From assembly GCF_030323865.1 (NCBI RefSeq), contig NZ_CP066362.1, positions 3,162,001-3,226,000 of the forward strand: 64,000 bases of DNA. Direction: 5' to 3'. The first letter of the stretch is position 1. The number at the start of each line of letters is the position of its first letter. This document shows positions 41,385 to 50,251 of this stretch, piece after piece. A program made the position numbers and the translations under genes. This DNA is from Pseudarthrobacter defluvii (GTDB lineage Bacteria > Actinomycetota > Actinomycetes > Actinomycetales > Micrococcaceae). The notes under the pieces were generated by a model. That model saw only the letters and a program-made list of their open reading frames with translations, was not told the DNA's origin and did no database searches.

Positions 41385-43222
41385 CGCTCCCCCAATCCAG
41401 AAGCAGTGTAGGGCTTAGATGGGTCCTGTTGTCGTGAACTTGTAGGCACCCATTTCTCATGTTCGAGATTTTCGGGGTCGATAGGAGGAACAAGATTGTG
41501 CGTTATTTGCGGGTGAAACGGCCGTTCGTCGCTTTCTGATGTGCCAATTAGCTCCTCGTGAAGCTTCTCCCCCTCACGCAAGCCCGTGAAGACGATATCA
41601 ATTGACCTTCCCGACTTAGCGATCATGCGCTTGGCAATATCTAGGATCTTTACTGGGTGCCCCATATCGAGGATCAAAACTTCACCAGGCCGCCCTATTG
41701 CGCCAGCCTGGATAACCAATTGGCAAGCTTCGGGAATAGTCATGAAGTAGCGAGTCACACCCGGGTCAGTTACGGTAACCGGACCACCGGATTCTATTTG
41801 TGCGATAAACGTGGGCAGCATGGATCCTCTGCTACCAATGACATTTCCGAAACGAACTGAAAGATAGTTCCCGGCTGAGTTCGCGGCCGCCCAGGCCGTA
41901 AGCTTTTCAGCAACCCGCTTGGAATGCCCCAAAACGCTGATGGGATTTGCGGCTTTGTCCGTGGACACGTTAATAAATGTCTCGACATTTGCGTCTCTTG
42001 CAGCTTTGAGTACGTTCAGGGTCCCGAGCACGTTTGTTTTCCAAGCTTCTCCGGGATACTGCTCAAGCATAGGGAGATGTTTGAGGGCTGCGGCGTGGAA
42101 GACAACTTGCGGCCGGCGCTGCTGAAAGATGCTCTGCAGGGCCTTTTCATCGCGAATATCAGCAAGGACAACGTCGTCGCTATCGAGGAGTCCATGCCCT
42201 GAGATAGACATCTGCACCCCGTGCAACCCGGACTCATCCCGATCGAGCATTATCAGTTCGTCCGGAGAGAATCTTGCGAGCTGTCGGCAAAGCTCCGCGC
42301 CTATTGAACCCCCGGCGCCCGTGACCAAGACTCTTTTCCCCTCGATATAACCGGCAACCGCCTCAATCGCCGTATCTACTGGGTGCCGTCCAATGAGGTC
42401 CTCAATCGCGACGTCGCGGAGGTCCTGGAGGCTCATCCCTCCTTGGAGTATTTGCGACAGCACAGGAAGGACTATAAGACGGAGCCCAGCCTTGTCCGCC
42501 AGATCAGATACGTCTCGAATAAAGTCAGCATCAGCCCGAGCTATACAGAGGACCAGAGCTGTTGCCTGTGTTCGCTCAGCTAGTTGGACTAGTTGGGCCC
42601 CCGGTCCAATGACTGGCACATTCGACAACCGGAGGTGCCTTTTGTACGGGTCGTCGTCCAGAAGCCCCACCGGAAGGTACTCAGAAGTAGGCTCAGTCAG
42701 CATTCGCCTAACGAGATAGGCACCTGTCTGCCCGGCTCCATAAACCAAAGTTCGTTCAGCAGCATCTCGAGGCATCAATTTGCGCTCTGCCAGTAGTCGC
42801 TGCAAATATCGGCTTCCGCCCATTATAACAAATGCGATAGGCAGGGCGATTAGGGCAGCGCTCCGCGGGAGACCTGTCGGGCCCAAAACGAAGGCATTAA
42901 CAATCACCAAGAGGGCTGCAACCGACAGGACAGTCGTAAGCAGAGTCTGTGCTTCGTGGAATGTTCCCTGCTGGTGACGCCCTCTATAAAGGGCAAAGGA
43001 CCATCCCAGCAATGCTTGCAGGACCACCGCGAGGAGGGCAAGCACCCCAAGATCGACCCAACTGATCTTGTCAGCCGCGAAATCGAAGCGAAAGAGAACC
43101 GCAAACGTCAGTGCGATTACCCACGCTTCAGCGTCGACTGAGAATTGAAGGACGCGATGAGCAAGACGAACGGCGCCGCCCCCGTCACCGCGCCGGAGCG
43201 CCTTCGGTTTGTTGGACTGCAT
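41381..43222 (-). CDS. UDP-GlcNAc 4,6-dehydratase, membrane form (CapD/PglF-like)
   Basis: 613 residues. Four N-terminal membrane spans, then a CoA-binding-like domain (TLVYGAGQTGAYLVRRML) and an extended-SDR domain VLVTGAGGSIGAELCRQ, ISVLGHSKRVAE and VSTDKAANP. In PglF-type enzymes the usual Tyr is Met; here the position reads Leu (VLGHSKR). Makes the 4-keto-6-deoxy sugar. First gene of the nine-gene leftward operon, facing the Wzz/kinase gene. Confidence 0.9.
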   Translation of the reverse strand: MQSNKPKALRRGDGGGAVRLAHRVLQFSVDAEAWVIALTFAVLFRFDFAADKISWVDLGVLALLAVVLQALLGWSFALYRGRHQQGTFHEAQTLLTTVLSVAALLVIVNAFVLGPTGLPRSAALIALPIAFVIMGGSRYLQRLLAERKLMPRDAAERTLVYGAGQTGAYLVRRMLTEPTSEYLPVGLLDDDPYKRHLRLSNVPVIGPGAQLVQLAERTQATALVLCIARADADFIRDVSDLADKAGLRLIVLPVLSQILQGGMSLQDLRDVAIEDLIGRHPVDTAIEAVAGYIEGKRVLVTGAGGSIGAELCRQLARFSPDELIMLDRDESGLHGVQMSISGHGLLDSDDVVLADIRDEKALQSIFQQRRPQVVFHAAALKHLPMLEQYPGEAWKTNVLGTLNVLKAARDANVETFINVSTDKAANPISVLGHSKRVAEKLTAWAAANSAGNYLSVRFGNVIGSRGSMLPTFIAQIESGGPVTVTDPGVTRYFMTIPEACQLVIQAGAIGRPGEVLILDMGHPVKILDIAKRMIAKSGRSIDIVFTGLREGEKLHEELIGTSESDERPFHPQITHNLVPPIDPENLEHEKWVPTSSRQQDPSKPYTASGLGER

Positions 43223-43649
43223 CTTTCCCCATATGTTTCGTTGGCGGCCCTAATGGCCAGGTGAGTTTGGAAGCCCTGAAGCATCAAGGGCGGCAATTGC
43301 AGCCCGGCCAGAGGCTAGGTTTCATCGTGGTCTCAGAGTCAGGCCCGCTGCCTGTCACAGGACTCAACGTCGCTGAAACGCGTTTGTCATTTCTTCGGAC
43401 CCCCATTCCGATGCGATCCAGCCCACGTTTTCATGTTTTGCCGTGCGGGTGGAAGCTTTCGCGCTTCAGGATACCTGATCCCGAACTAGTGAAAGATCGA
43501 GTGACAAAGATGACGAGTACTTTGCGCTGCTTGTCTAGGATGACTGAGAAGCAGCCCCGCCGGCCCCGCAGCCCATAGGTGGGCAGCCGTTGCCTCCGGT
43601 AAGCTAAGGCGGTCTGTGTCGAGGGAAATTCTTAAAGAGGGGGCTCGTC
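43223..43649. other. Divergent promoter region of the glycan island
   Basis: 427 bp between the two divergent halves of the island. No coding gene is supported and no clear operator was recognised; promoters for both directions must lie here. Confidence 0.5.
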
Positions 43650-45143
43650 TTGGAGCTGAAGGACTATTTGCGCGTGCTCCGAAGAAACTGGTTGGTCATT
43701 GTGGCTGCCATATTGCTTGGCGTTCTAATAGCGGGTGCTGCGTCCCTCTTGGTAAAGCCAAGATACGTGTCACAAACCAAGCTCTTCGTGGCGCTGCAGA
43801 ATTCTTCGTCCGTCGCCGAGTTGCAGCAAGGCAATGTATTTACGCAGGCTCGCGTTCGATCCTATGTAGAAACAGTCACCACTCCGGCGGTTCTGCAGCC
43901 AGTAATAGACAGCCTCGGACTAGCGGACACGCCTGCGTCTCTGGCGGGAAAGATCTCGGCAACCGCTGATGCCAACACGGTTCTCATCAGCATCTCGGTG
44001 TCCGATGAGTCCCCCACACGAGCTGCAGCGATTGCCCAGGCTGTCAGTGCCAGCCTGGTCAATACCGTGGATGTGCTTGAGAAGCCCGCAGCCGGTGGTG
44101 TTTCCCCGGTCAAGTTGTCGATAGTTACTCCGGCAACAGCTGCTAGCTCACCCGTTTCTCCAAACGTCCGACTGAACGTACTTATCGGCTTGCTCGCAGG
44201 CTTTGCTCTCGGATTGGGCTATGTTGCACTGCGTTCCGTCTTGGATACCCGCGTCCGCGGTGAAATTGATGTTCATAAGATTACCGACGCCCCTATTCTT
44301 GGGGGTATCAGCTTCGACGCCGACGCCACGAAGAAACCCCTGCTAACTCAGGCTCCGCCGCAAAGTCCCCGCGCCGAATCCTTCCGTCAACTCAGGACCA
44401 ACCTTCAATTTGCTCATGTTAGCAACCAGTCAAAGACAGTACTTATGACCTCGTCCTTACCCGGCGAGGGAAAAAGCACAACTGCTACCAACCTAGCTAT
44501 CGCCCTCTCGCAGGCTGGACAGACCGTCGCTCTTGTAGACGCTGATCTTAGGCGTCCTATGGTCGCAGAGTACTTGGGCCTGGAGCGGAACGTAGGTCTT
44601 ACCACTGTTCTTATTGGAGACGCGAACCTAGAAGATGTCCTACAGCCATGGGGCGAAAACAAGCTTTATGTGTTGGCTTCGGGACAGGTTCCGCCAAACC
44701 CAAGCGAACTCCTGGGGTCAGAAAGAATGCACCAGCTGGTAGGGCGGCTTGAAGAAAGCTTCGACGCTGTGATCATCGACGCTCCTCCCTTGCTGCCGGT
44801 TACGGACGCCGCAGTCTTGGCTCAACAGGTCGGGGGAGTTGTTCTTGTTGTCGGGTCTCAGAAAGTAAGAGCAACAGATGTTCAAAAATCACTTGCCGCG
44901 CTGGAAATGGTGGACGCTGATCTGCTCGGCGTGGTGCTGAATCGGCTCCCTGCGAAGGGGCCCGATGCGTACGCCTACAGCTACTACGGCAATGACCGCC
45001 TCGGCAGCGCGGGCGTCCCAACACCAGCAGCCGGAATCGGTTCCCTTGGCGGAAATCATGATTTCGAAAGGATTCTGAAGGGGGAGCCACGTCGCGAATC
45101 GCAGCTCAGAAGTGCGGGCAGCAGGAGCCGGAATGGCGAATGA
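43650..45143 (+). CDS. Wzz/BY-kinase polysaccharide co-polymerase and tyrosine kinase
   Basis: 497 residues, TTG start with GAGGGGG six bases upstream. N-terminal Wzz domain with two membrane spans (about 13-34 and 172-195), then a bacterial tyrosine kinase: Walker A SLPGEGKSTTATNLA, A' VALVDADLRRPM, Walker B VIIDAPPLLPVTD. The Tyr-rich YAYSYYG tail is a likely autophosphorylation site. Both functions in one chain is the actinobacterial/proteobacterial style. Controls polymer length and export. Confidence 0.92.
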   Translation: MELKDYLRVLRRNWLVIVAAILLGVLIAGAASLLVKPRYVSQTKLFVALQNSSSVAELQQGNVFTQARVRSYVETVTTPAVLQPVIDSLGLADTPASLAGKISATADANTVLISISVSDESPTRAAAIAQAVSASLVNTVDVLEKPAAGGVSPVKLSIVTPATAASSPVSPNVRLNVLIGLLAGFALGLGYVALRSVLDTRVRGEIDVHKITDAPILGGISFDADATKKPLLTQAPPQSPRAESFRQLRTNLQFAHVSNQSKTVLMTSSLPGEGKSTTATNLAIALSQAGQTVALVDADLRRPMVAEYLGLERNVGLTTVLIGDANLEDVLQPWGENKLYVLASGQVPPNPSELLGSERMHQLVGRLEESFDAVIIDAPPLLPVTDAAVLAQQVGGVVLVVGSQKVRATDVQKSLAALEMVDADLLGVVLNRLPAKGPDAYAYSYYGNDRLGSAGVPTPAAGIGSLGGNHDFERILKGEPRRESQLRSAGSRSRNGE

Positions 45144-47028
45144 CGCAGCGCAAGGCCCTGCCCACTCTGGGAATGCAGCGGAACTGAGGACGAAAGATGG
45201 CGCTGACGAAAGCCCCGTAGAGCGAAAACATTCCCGAAGGCGCAAGCTTGGTCGACGCATCTGCGCCATCGCCGGCGTCGTGGCGGTAGCAGGAACCGCA
45301 GGAAGTCTATGGCTTCTAAGCCGGGCGGAACTAATAGGCGACGAGCTGAATTCTGCTGTCGCGCTGATGCCTCAGCTAAAGACGGAGATTGCGTCACAGA
45401 ATACGTCCGGTTCACAGACCACCCTGGAAGCGCTTGTTGCCCACACTGGTAAGGCAAGGGAAGCGAGCACCGATCCCCTGTGGAAGATCGCCTCGACAGT
45501 CCCCGGAGTCGGGCGTAATTTCTCGGTGGTAAGCGAGCTTGCGGTTGCGGCTGATGAAGTAGCCGCAGGCTCAGGACAGTCTCTCTTTAAGACCACAAAG
45601 ACACTCAATTTTGCTGCGCTCGGCCCAGTGCATGGACACGTTGACATTGAACCGCTGCGGCAAGCAGCGCCGAACGTGCAAGCTGCGGCACGTACCCTAG
45701 ATCTGACCTATCAACGCATACGTACGATTGAGACCAGAGACTTGCTTCCCCAGGTCGCCTCGCCCCTAGCTCGTGCAACCCAGGAATTGGCAGAGCTCAA
45801 TCGTTCAGTGCAGGCGCTTAGCCAAGCGTCAGCTTTGCTACCCTCGATGCTCGGCTCAGACGAACCACGGAACTACCTTGTACTAGTACAAAACAATGCC
45901 GAGGTCAGGGCTACTGGCGGCCTTTCTGGTGTTCTGGCCCTCATACGTATAGATGAAGGATCGGTTGAGCTCGTCTCAGAATCTACGGGGTCAGCCTTTG
46001 GACGCACAAACCCGCCGCTTTCGGTTGATAAAGAGCAAACGGATATCTTTTCAACTCGCTTAGGAGCCTTTATCGGGGATGTTAACCTAACTCCTGACTT
46101 CCCGACGGCAGCGAGCACCGCAAAAGGTATGTGGGAAAGACGCTACGGGGGTCACATTGACGGAGTCGTGGCAATGGATCCAATTGTCCTGGCTCACCTA
46201 CTTAAGGCTTCCGGACCCATCCCAGTGTCTGGAGTTAGTCCCGCCGCGACCGGCAGAGGCCTACCAACAACACTGTCCTCAGAAAATGTGGTTCCGACAC
46301 TTCTGAATGAGGTGTACAAGCGCCTTGAGACGAATGAGTCTCAAGATGCCTACTATGCCGCTGCTTCACACTCCGTCTTTGACGCGCTCAGCTCCGGCAA
46401 GGTCAACGGCCCAGCTCTCCTCAAGTCGCTCTCTTCTGGCTACGAAGAAAATCGGCTTCATGTGTGGAGTAGTCATAAAGAAGAGCAAGACATTCTCATG
46501 GATATCCCCTTGGGAGGATCCATATCAGGGCCCAGCCAAGGTGGTGCGTCATTTGGTGTTTACTTCAATGATGGCACTGGGGCCAAAATGGACTTCTACA
46601 TGCGCCGTAAGGTGCAACTCACGAAAACGTGCACCAGTGACGGATACGCTGAGTTCAACGTAAGAGTCGAGTTAAGCAACACGGCCCCTGCCGACGCAGC
46701 GTCCGCTTTGCCTGCAGCCATAACTGGCGGGGGTAGGTTCGGCGTCCCAGCAGGCTCTGTCCAAACTAACGTCGTTGTTTATGGCCCCGCTCAGGCGCAC
46801 GTCGACACAGCCACCCAAAATGGCACCAAGATTGGCCTGGGTTCCTATATGCACAGGGGCCGACCAGTAGGAATCGTCTCCGCACGGCTTGCAGCTGGGG
46901 AAACTACCACCCTTGACATGACTTTTTTGAAGGTGGTTCAAGATACAGAACCAACTTTGGCTGTTACCCCCACTATCCAGGATGTCAAGGATGTGACAGG
47001 GCTGCTACAAACGCAGCAGTGTCCGTAG
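45133..47028 (+). CDS. DUF4012 domain membrane-anchored extracellular protein
   Basis: 631 residues, ATG 45133 with AGGAG upstream, overlapping the kinase gene by eleven bases. One N-terminal membrane span (IAGVVAVAGTAGSLWLL) then a large exterior region with the DUF4012 signature NYLVLVQNNAEVRATGGLSG. DUF4012 proteins recur beside actinobacterial glycan genes and may attach or organise exported polymer, resembling LCP-associated proteins; the activity is not known. Coupled translation supports work with Wzz. Confidence 0.85.
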   Translation: MANDAAQGPAHSGNAAELRTKDGADESPVERKHSRRRKLGRRICAIAGVVAVAGTAGSLWLLSRAELIGDELNSAVALMPQLKTEIASQNTSGSQTTLEALVAHTGKAREASTDPLWKIASTVPGVGRNFSVVSELAVAADEVAAGSGQSLFKTTKTLNFAALGPVHGHVDIEPLRQAAPNVQAAARTLDLTYQRIRTIETRDLLPQVASPLARATQELAELNRSVQALSQASALLPSMLGSDEPRNYLVLVQNNAEVRATGGLSGVLALIRIDEGSVELVSESTGSAFGRTNPPLSVDKEQTDIFSTRLGAFIGDVNLTPDFPTAASTAKGMWERRYGGHIDGVVAMDPIVLAHLLKASGPIPVSGVSPAATGRGLPTTLSSENVVPTLLNEVYKRLETNESQDAYYAAASHSVFDALSSGKVNGPALLKSLSSGYEENRLHVWSSHKEEQDILMDIPLGGSISGPSQGGASFGVYFNDGTGAKMDFYMRRKVQLTKTCTSDGYAEFNVRVELSNTAPADAASALPAAITGGGRFGVPAGSVQTNVVVYGPAQAHVDTATQNGTKIGLGSYMHRGRPVGIVSARLAAGETTTLDMTFLKVVQDTEPTLAVTPTIQDVKDVTGLLQTQQCP

Positions 47029-47208
47029 TGCGGAAATTGATCACGCCTAGGAAGAGTTTGCGGGGACTACACAATCTCCGTTGCTGCCAGCACCCACAAA
47101 ATGATACATTTCCTTGGGGTACTTATCCGGGTTCTGCGCAAGGTCTCGCGCAGTGAGGGACTTCCTCAAAATTTCGGGTATATCAAACTTACGTCTCCGG
47201 GGGGACAC

Positions 47209-47811
47209 ATGAAGAAGACACTCACTGCACTCGCGCTCGCTGGATCTATTGCGCTCATTGGATCAGCACCAGCCATGGCTGCTACCTACCCGCCTCTTCC
47301 GCCGCAGGCCGCTGTTTCGGATGGTGTCGTTGGACCGGGCGAAACTTTCGTTTTCCGTGGTCAGGGCTTCCTTGCCGGCGAAACGTTGACCATCCGCGTT
47401 ACGCCGGGACAGGCTCCTGCGTCAAATGGAGCGAACATCGCGGGTAGCCGCGCCGTCGCCGCGCGCATCAGCGTCGTAACGGAAGCACAGACCCTGAGCA
47501 CTACTGCGGACGCACAGGGCGCTTTCGCTCTTCCGATCGCCATCAACGAGGCTGGTACGTACACGCTCACGGCAACGGGCAACACGTCGGGTGTGACCGT
47601 TGGACCCGTCACGGTTACCGTTGTAGCCTCTTTGGCTAACACCGGTGGCAACGCCGCCGGCGGCGCTCCTTTGGCCAACACGGGCGGTCTCGCTAACACC
47701 GGTGCAGACGCAAGTCTTCTTCTTTGGGGGGCGGCGGGCGTTGGTGCCCTGGGCCTGGGCGCAGCAGGCGTAATCCTGGTACGTCGCAACAAGTCAGAGG
47801 CTGCTGCATAA
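47209..47811 (+). CDS. Secreted surface protein with LANTG sorting-like motifs
   Basis: 200 residues. Signal peptide KKTLTALALAGSIALIG...AMAA, an immunoglobulin-like beta domain (FVFRGQGFLAGETLTIRV), then three LANTG motifs (SLANTGGNAAGG, PLANTGG, LANTGADAS), a hydrophobic span and RRNKSEAAA. The last LANTG-span-RR is a sortase cell-wall anchor of the LPxTG type with variants. The two extra copies upstream are odd. Ends in a strong terminator. Likely a wall-anchored partner of the glycan layer. Confidence 0.85.
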   Translation: MKKTLTALALAGSIALIGSAPAMAATYPPLPPQAAVSDGVVGPGETFVFRGQGFLAGETLTIRVTPGQAPASNGANIAGSRAVAARISVVTEAQTLSTTADAQGAFALPIAINEAGTYTLTATGNTSGVTVGPVTVTVVASLANTGGNAAGGAPLANTGGLANTGADASLLLWGAAGVGALGLGAAGVILVRRNKSEAAA

Positions 47812-47833
47812 CACCAGCACTGTATAGCACCAG

Positions 47834-47875
47834 AAAGGTGGGTGCTTCTCCGAAAACGGAGAAGCACCCACCTTT
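47834..47875 (+). terminator. Strong rho-independent terminator
   Basis: 19-bp perfect arms AAAGGTGGGTGCTTCTCCG (47834-47852) and its complement (47857-47875), 4-nt AAAA loop, followed by TGTTTT. Ends the rightward island operon. Confidence 0.93.
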
Positions 47876-48055
47876 TGTTTTATGTGGTATCAATTTGATC
47901 TATGGGGAGACATTGGCGCAGACAACCACGGGTGTACGACTTTTCCATCCCCCTCCCCCTGCCCCAGGTGGCGCGCTACGCACTTCTTTTCCTTCTAGCT
48001 GTATCTGCGCTCGGAACTGCAGCATTCGCCCTTGCGCAGACCGCCTGAGGCCGGC

Positions 48056-48517
48056 TTGAGCTTGCTGCACCGTCAGCGGCCCTGGCAGCTAGTCCTTGTG
48101 GCCATGGCCGTACCGCTGGCACTTGTTGCCTTCTGGCCATCGCCCGTGGACAAACCAGTAGCAGGGCAGCTCGTGTCCGTCCTTACCTTCCTCCACCGCC
48201 ATGGGATTCCCCGCTGGTTCAACTACACATTCATAGAGGCCGCCGCCAATGTGGCTCTCTTTACCCCCGTCGGATTTGTAGCCGCCTTAGCATTTCCATC
48301 AAAACGCTGGTGGCAAATTGGTGGTTTCGGTCTCCTGATTTCGGGCTGCATCGAATTGGGACAACTCCTGTTTCTTCACGCTCGCTTTGCAAGCGTGTCA
48401 GATGTCGTGACCAACACGTCAGGGGCTGTCATCGGGGCGGTGCTGGCCCTGTGGGCGAAGAAAAAGGGAGGCCCGCCGCCATTCGGCAGCGGACCTCCCA
48501 AGAACGCCAGTAGCTGA
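48056..48517 (+). CDS. VanZ-like membrane protein
   Basis: 153 residues from a TTG at 48056 with GAGG about six bases upstream (a TTG at 48032 is also open). Four hydrophobic segments and VanZ-like motifs NVALFTPVGFVAAL, ISGCIELGQLL and DVVTNTSGAVIGA. Members of this family affect glycopeptide tolerance in some bacteria; most are uncharacterised. A hairpin within the 3' end (GGGAGGCCCGC 48466-48476 / GCGGACCTCCC 48489-48499) may terminate it. Confidence 0.72.
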   Translation: MSLLHRQRPWQLVLVAMAVPLALVAFWPSPVDKPVAGQLVSVLTFLHRHGIPRWFNYTFIEAAANVALFTPVGFVAALAFPSKRWWQIGGFGLLISGCIELGQLLFLHARFASVSDVVTNTSGAVIGAVLALWAKKKGGPPPFGSGPPKNASS

Positions 48518-48518
48518 A

Positions 48519-49409
48519 TTAGCCCACGAAGGTCTTCATCCAGGTCTTCAGGTCCTCACCGAACTCCACCCGCTCGGATGCGAGGGTGATGACGGCCTTC
48601 AGGTAGCTCAGCTTGTCACCGGTATCATAGCGCCGGCCCTTGAAGACCACGCCGTACACGCCCGAGCCTTCGCCCTCGCCGGCGGCAAGCGTCTGCAGGG
48701 CGTCGGTCAGCTGGATCTCGTTGCCGCGGCCGGGCTCGGTGTTCTCCAGGACGCTGAATACTTTGTGGTGCAAAACGTAGCGCCCGATAACCGCCAGGTT
48801 GGACGGCGCGTCGGCGACGGCCGGCTTCTCCACCAGACTGTTGACGCGGACGTAGTCTTCGCCTTCCACGGCGGTGACGTCAGCGCAGCCGTAGGCGCTG
48901 ATCTGTGAGGGATCAACCTCGATCAGTGCAATCACGGAACCGCCGGTCTTCTGCTGCACCTCCATCATGGTGCTCAGAAGGTCCTCGGCCTCGTCGATGA
49001 GGTCGTCACCCAAAAGCACGGCGAACGGCTCGTCCCCCACGTGCTGCTGGGCGCAGAGCACAGCATGGCCCAGGCCCTTGGCTTCGCCCTGGCGGACGTA
49101 GTGGATGGGGCCGAGGTTGGAGGCGTACTCCACCATTCCGAGCTTGGTCTTGTCGCCCTTGGCCTCAAGTGCAGCCTCCAGACCGGGCTCGCGGTCGAAG
49201 TGGTCCTCCAGAGCGCGCTTGTTGCGGCCAGTGATCATCAGCAGGTCCGAAAGGCCCGCATCGATGGCTTCTTCAACCACATACTGGATGGCCGGGCGGT
49301 CAACCACCGGCAGCATTTCCTTCGGCATTGCCTTAGTGGCGGGCAGGAAGCGTGTTCCCAATCCGGCAGCAGGAATGACGGCTTTGGTAATAGCTTTCCC
49401 CTTAGTCAT
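48519..49409 (-). CDS. galU: UTP-glucose-1-phosphate uridylyltransferase
   Basis: 296 residues. Makes UDP-glucose. N-terminal nucleotide motif AVIPAAGLGTRFLPATKAMPKEMLPV, VVEEAIDAGL, VLLGDDLIDE. AAGGTT precedes the ATG. High GC like the core genome; lies beside the glycan island and can feed it, but also serves central envelope synthesis. Confidence 0.95.
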   Translation of the reverse strand: MTKGKAITKAVIPAAGLGTRFLPATKAMPKEMLPVVDRPAIQYVVEEAIDAGLSDLLMITGRNKRALEDHFDREPGLEAALEAKGDKTKLGMVEYASNLGPIHYVRQGEAKGLGHAVLCAQQHVGDEPFAVLLGDDLIDEAEDLLSTMMEVQQKTGGSVIALIEVDPSQISAYGCADVTAVEGEDYVRVNSLVEKPAVADAPSNLAVIGRYVLHHKVFSVLENTEPGRGNEIQLTDALQTLAAGEGEGSGVYGVVFKGRRYDTGDKLSYLKAVITLASERVEFGEDLKTWMKTFVG

Positions 49410-49418
49410 AGCTGAACC

Positions 49419-50228
49419 TTACAAATCAGCGGCGGACAAAGGCAATTTTCCGCCCATGAACTTCGGCTCGCGCTTCTCCTGGAACGCCCGGAAACCCTCC
49501 GCGTAATCCTCGGTTTTGCAGAGGCGTGCCTGCTCGTCGTTCTCCTCCTGCATGGCCTGCCACAGGCCCAGCCGCTGGTCACGGATGTGGGCCACCAGCT
49601 CCTTTGAGGCAACAAAGGCACCGGTAGCGCCGGCAGCCACCCGCGAGACAATCGCCCGCGTGGACTCCAGCAAAGAGTCAGCCGGCATGGCCCGGCTGAA
49701 CATGCCCTGCGCCACGGCCTCAGCCCCGGAGATCAGATCCGCCGTGTAAATCAGGTCCAGCGTCCGGTGCATGCCCAGCCGCTCCGTGAAGTACCAGTGC
49801 CCGCCCGAGTCCAGCGTGGCGCCCAGCTTGGCGAACGGCGAACCAAACTTGGCGTTCTCCGCCACGTACACCACGTCCGTGGCCAGCAGCAGACCCAGCC
49901 CCACGCCCAGGCACGCCCCCTGGGCGGCCGCGAACGTCGGCGCCGGAAACTCGGCCATCTTCTTCAGCAACGGCTCCACCAGCCCGCCCAGGTACGCTGC
50001 GGCGTCGTCGCTCTCCGGGGTGACCCCGGCGATGTCCCGGCCCGCGCAGAAGGCCCGGCCCTCTCCCCTCAGCAGCAGCGCCCGCACCTCACCGCGTGAG
50101 GCGGCGGCAGCAGCGTCGTCGTACGCCTGTGCTAAGTCCCGCAGCGCCTGCTCATCCAGTGAGTTCAACTTGTGCGGCGCGTCCAGCACGACCTCGGCGA
50201 TGCCGTTGCTGATGGAAAGGGAAATCAT
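49419..50228 (-). CDS. Enoyl-CoA hydratase/isomerase, phenylacetate-associated
   Basis: 269 residues, crotonase fold: REGRAFCAGRDIAG-like oxyanion region (EGRAFCAGRDIAGV), QGACLGVGLGLLLATDV and SPFAKLGATLDSGG. AAGGAG five bases upstream. Downstream of paaE on the same strand, so probably paaF (hydratase of 2,3-dehydroadipyl-CoA) or paaG (ring-oxepin isomerase); sequence alone does not decide which. Confidence 0.85.
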   Translation of the reverse strand: MISLSISNGIAEVVLDAPHKLNSLDEQALRDLAQAYDDAAAAASRGEVRALLLRGEGRAFCAGRDIAGVTPESDDAAAYLGGLVEPLLKKMAEFPAPTFAAAQGACLGVGLGLLLATDVVYVAENAKFGSPFAKLGATLDSGGHWYFTERLGMHRTLDLIYTADLISGAEAVAQGMFSRAMPADSLLESTRAIVSRVAAGATGAFVASKELVAHIRDQRLGLWQAMQEENDEQARLCKTEDYAEGFRAFQEKREPKFMGGKLPLSAADL

Positions 50229-50251
50229 GAAGCTCCTTAGTGAAAAAAGAC

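Noticed and set aside
43223..43578. Plus-strand frame between the divergent glycan operons
   Set aside because: Overlaps the 5' end of the dehydratase gene, no ribosome site, and atypical composition for this genome.
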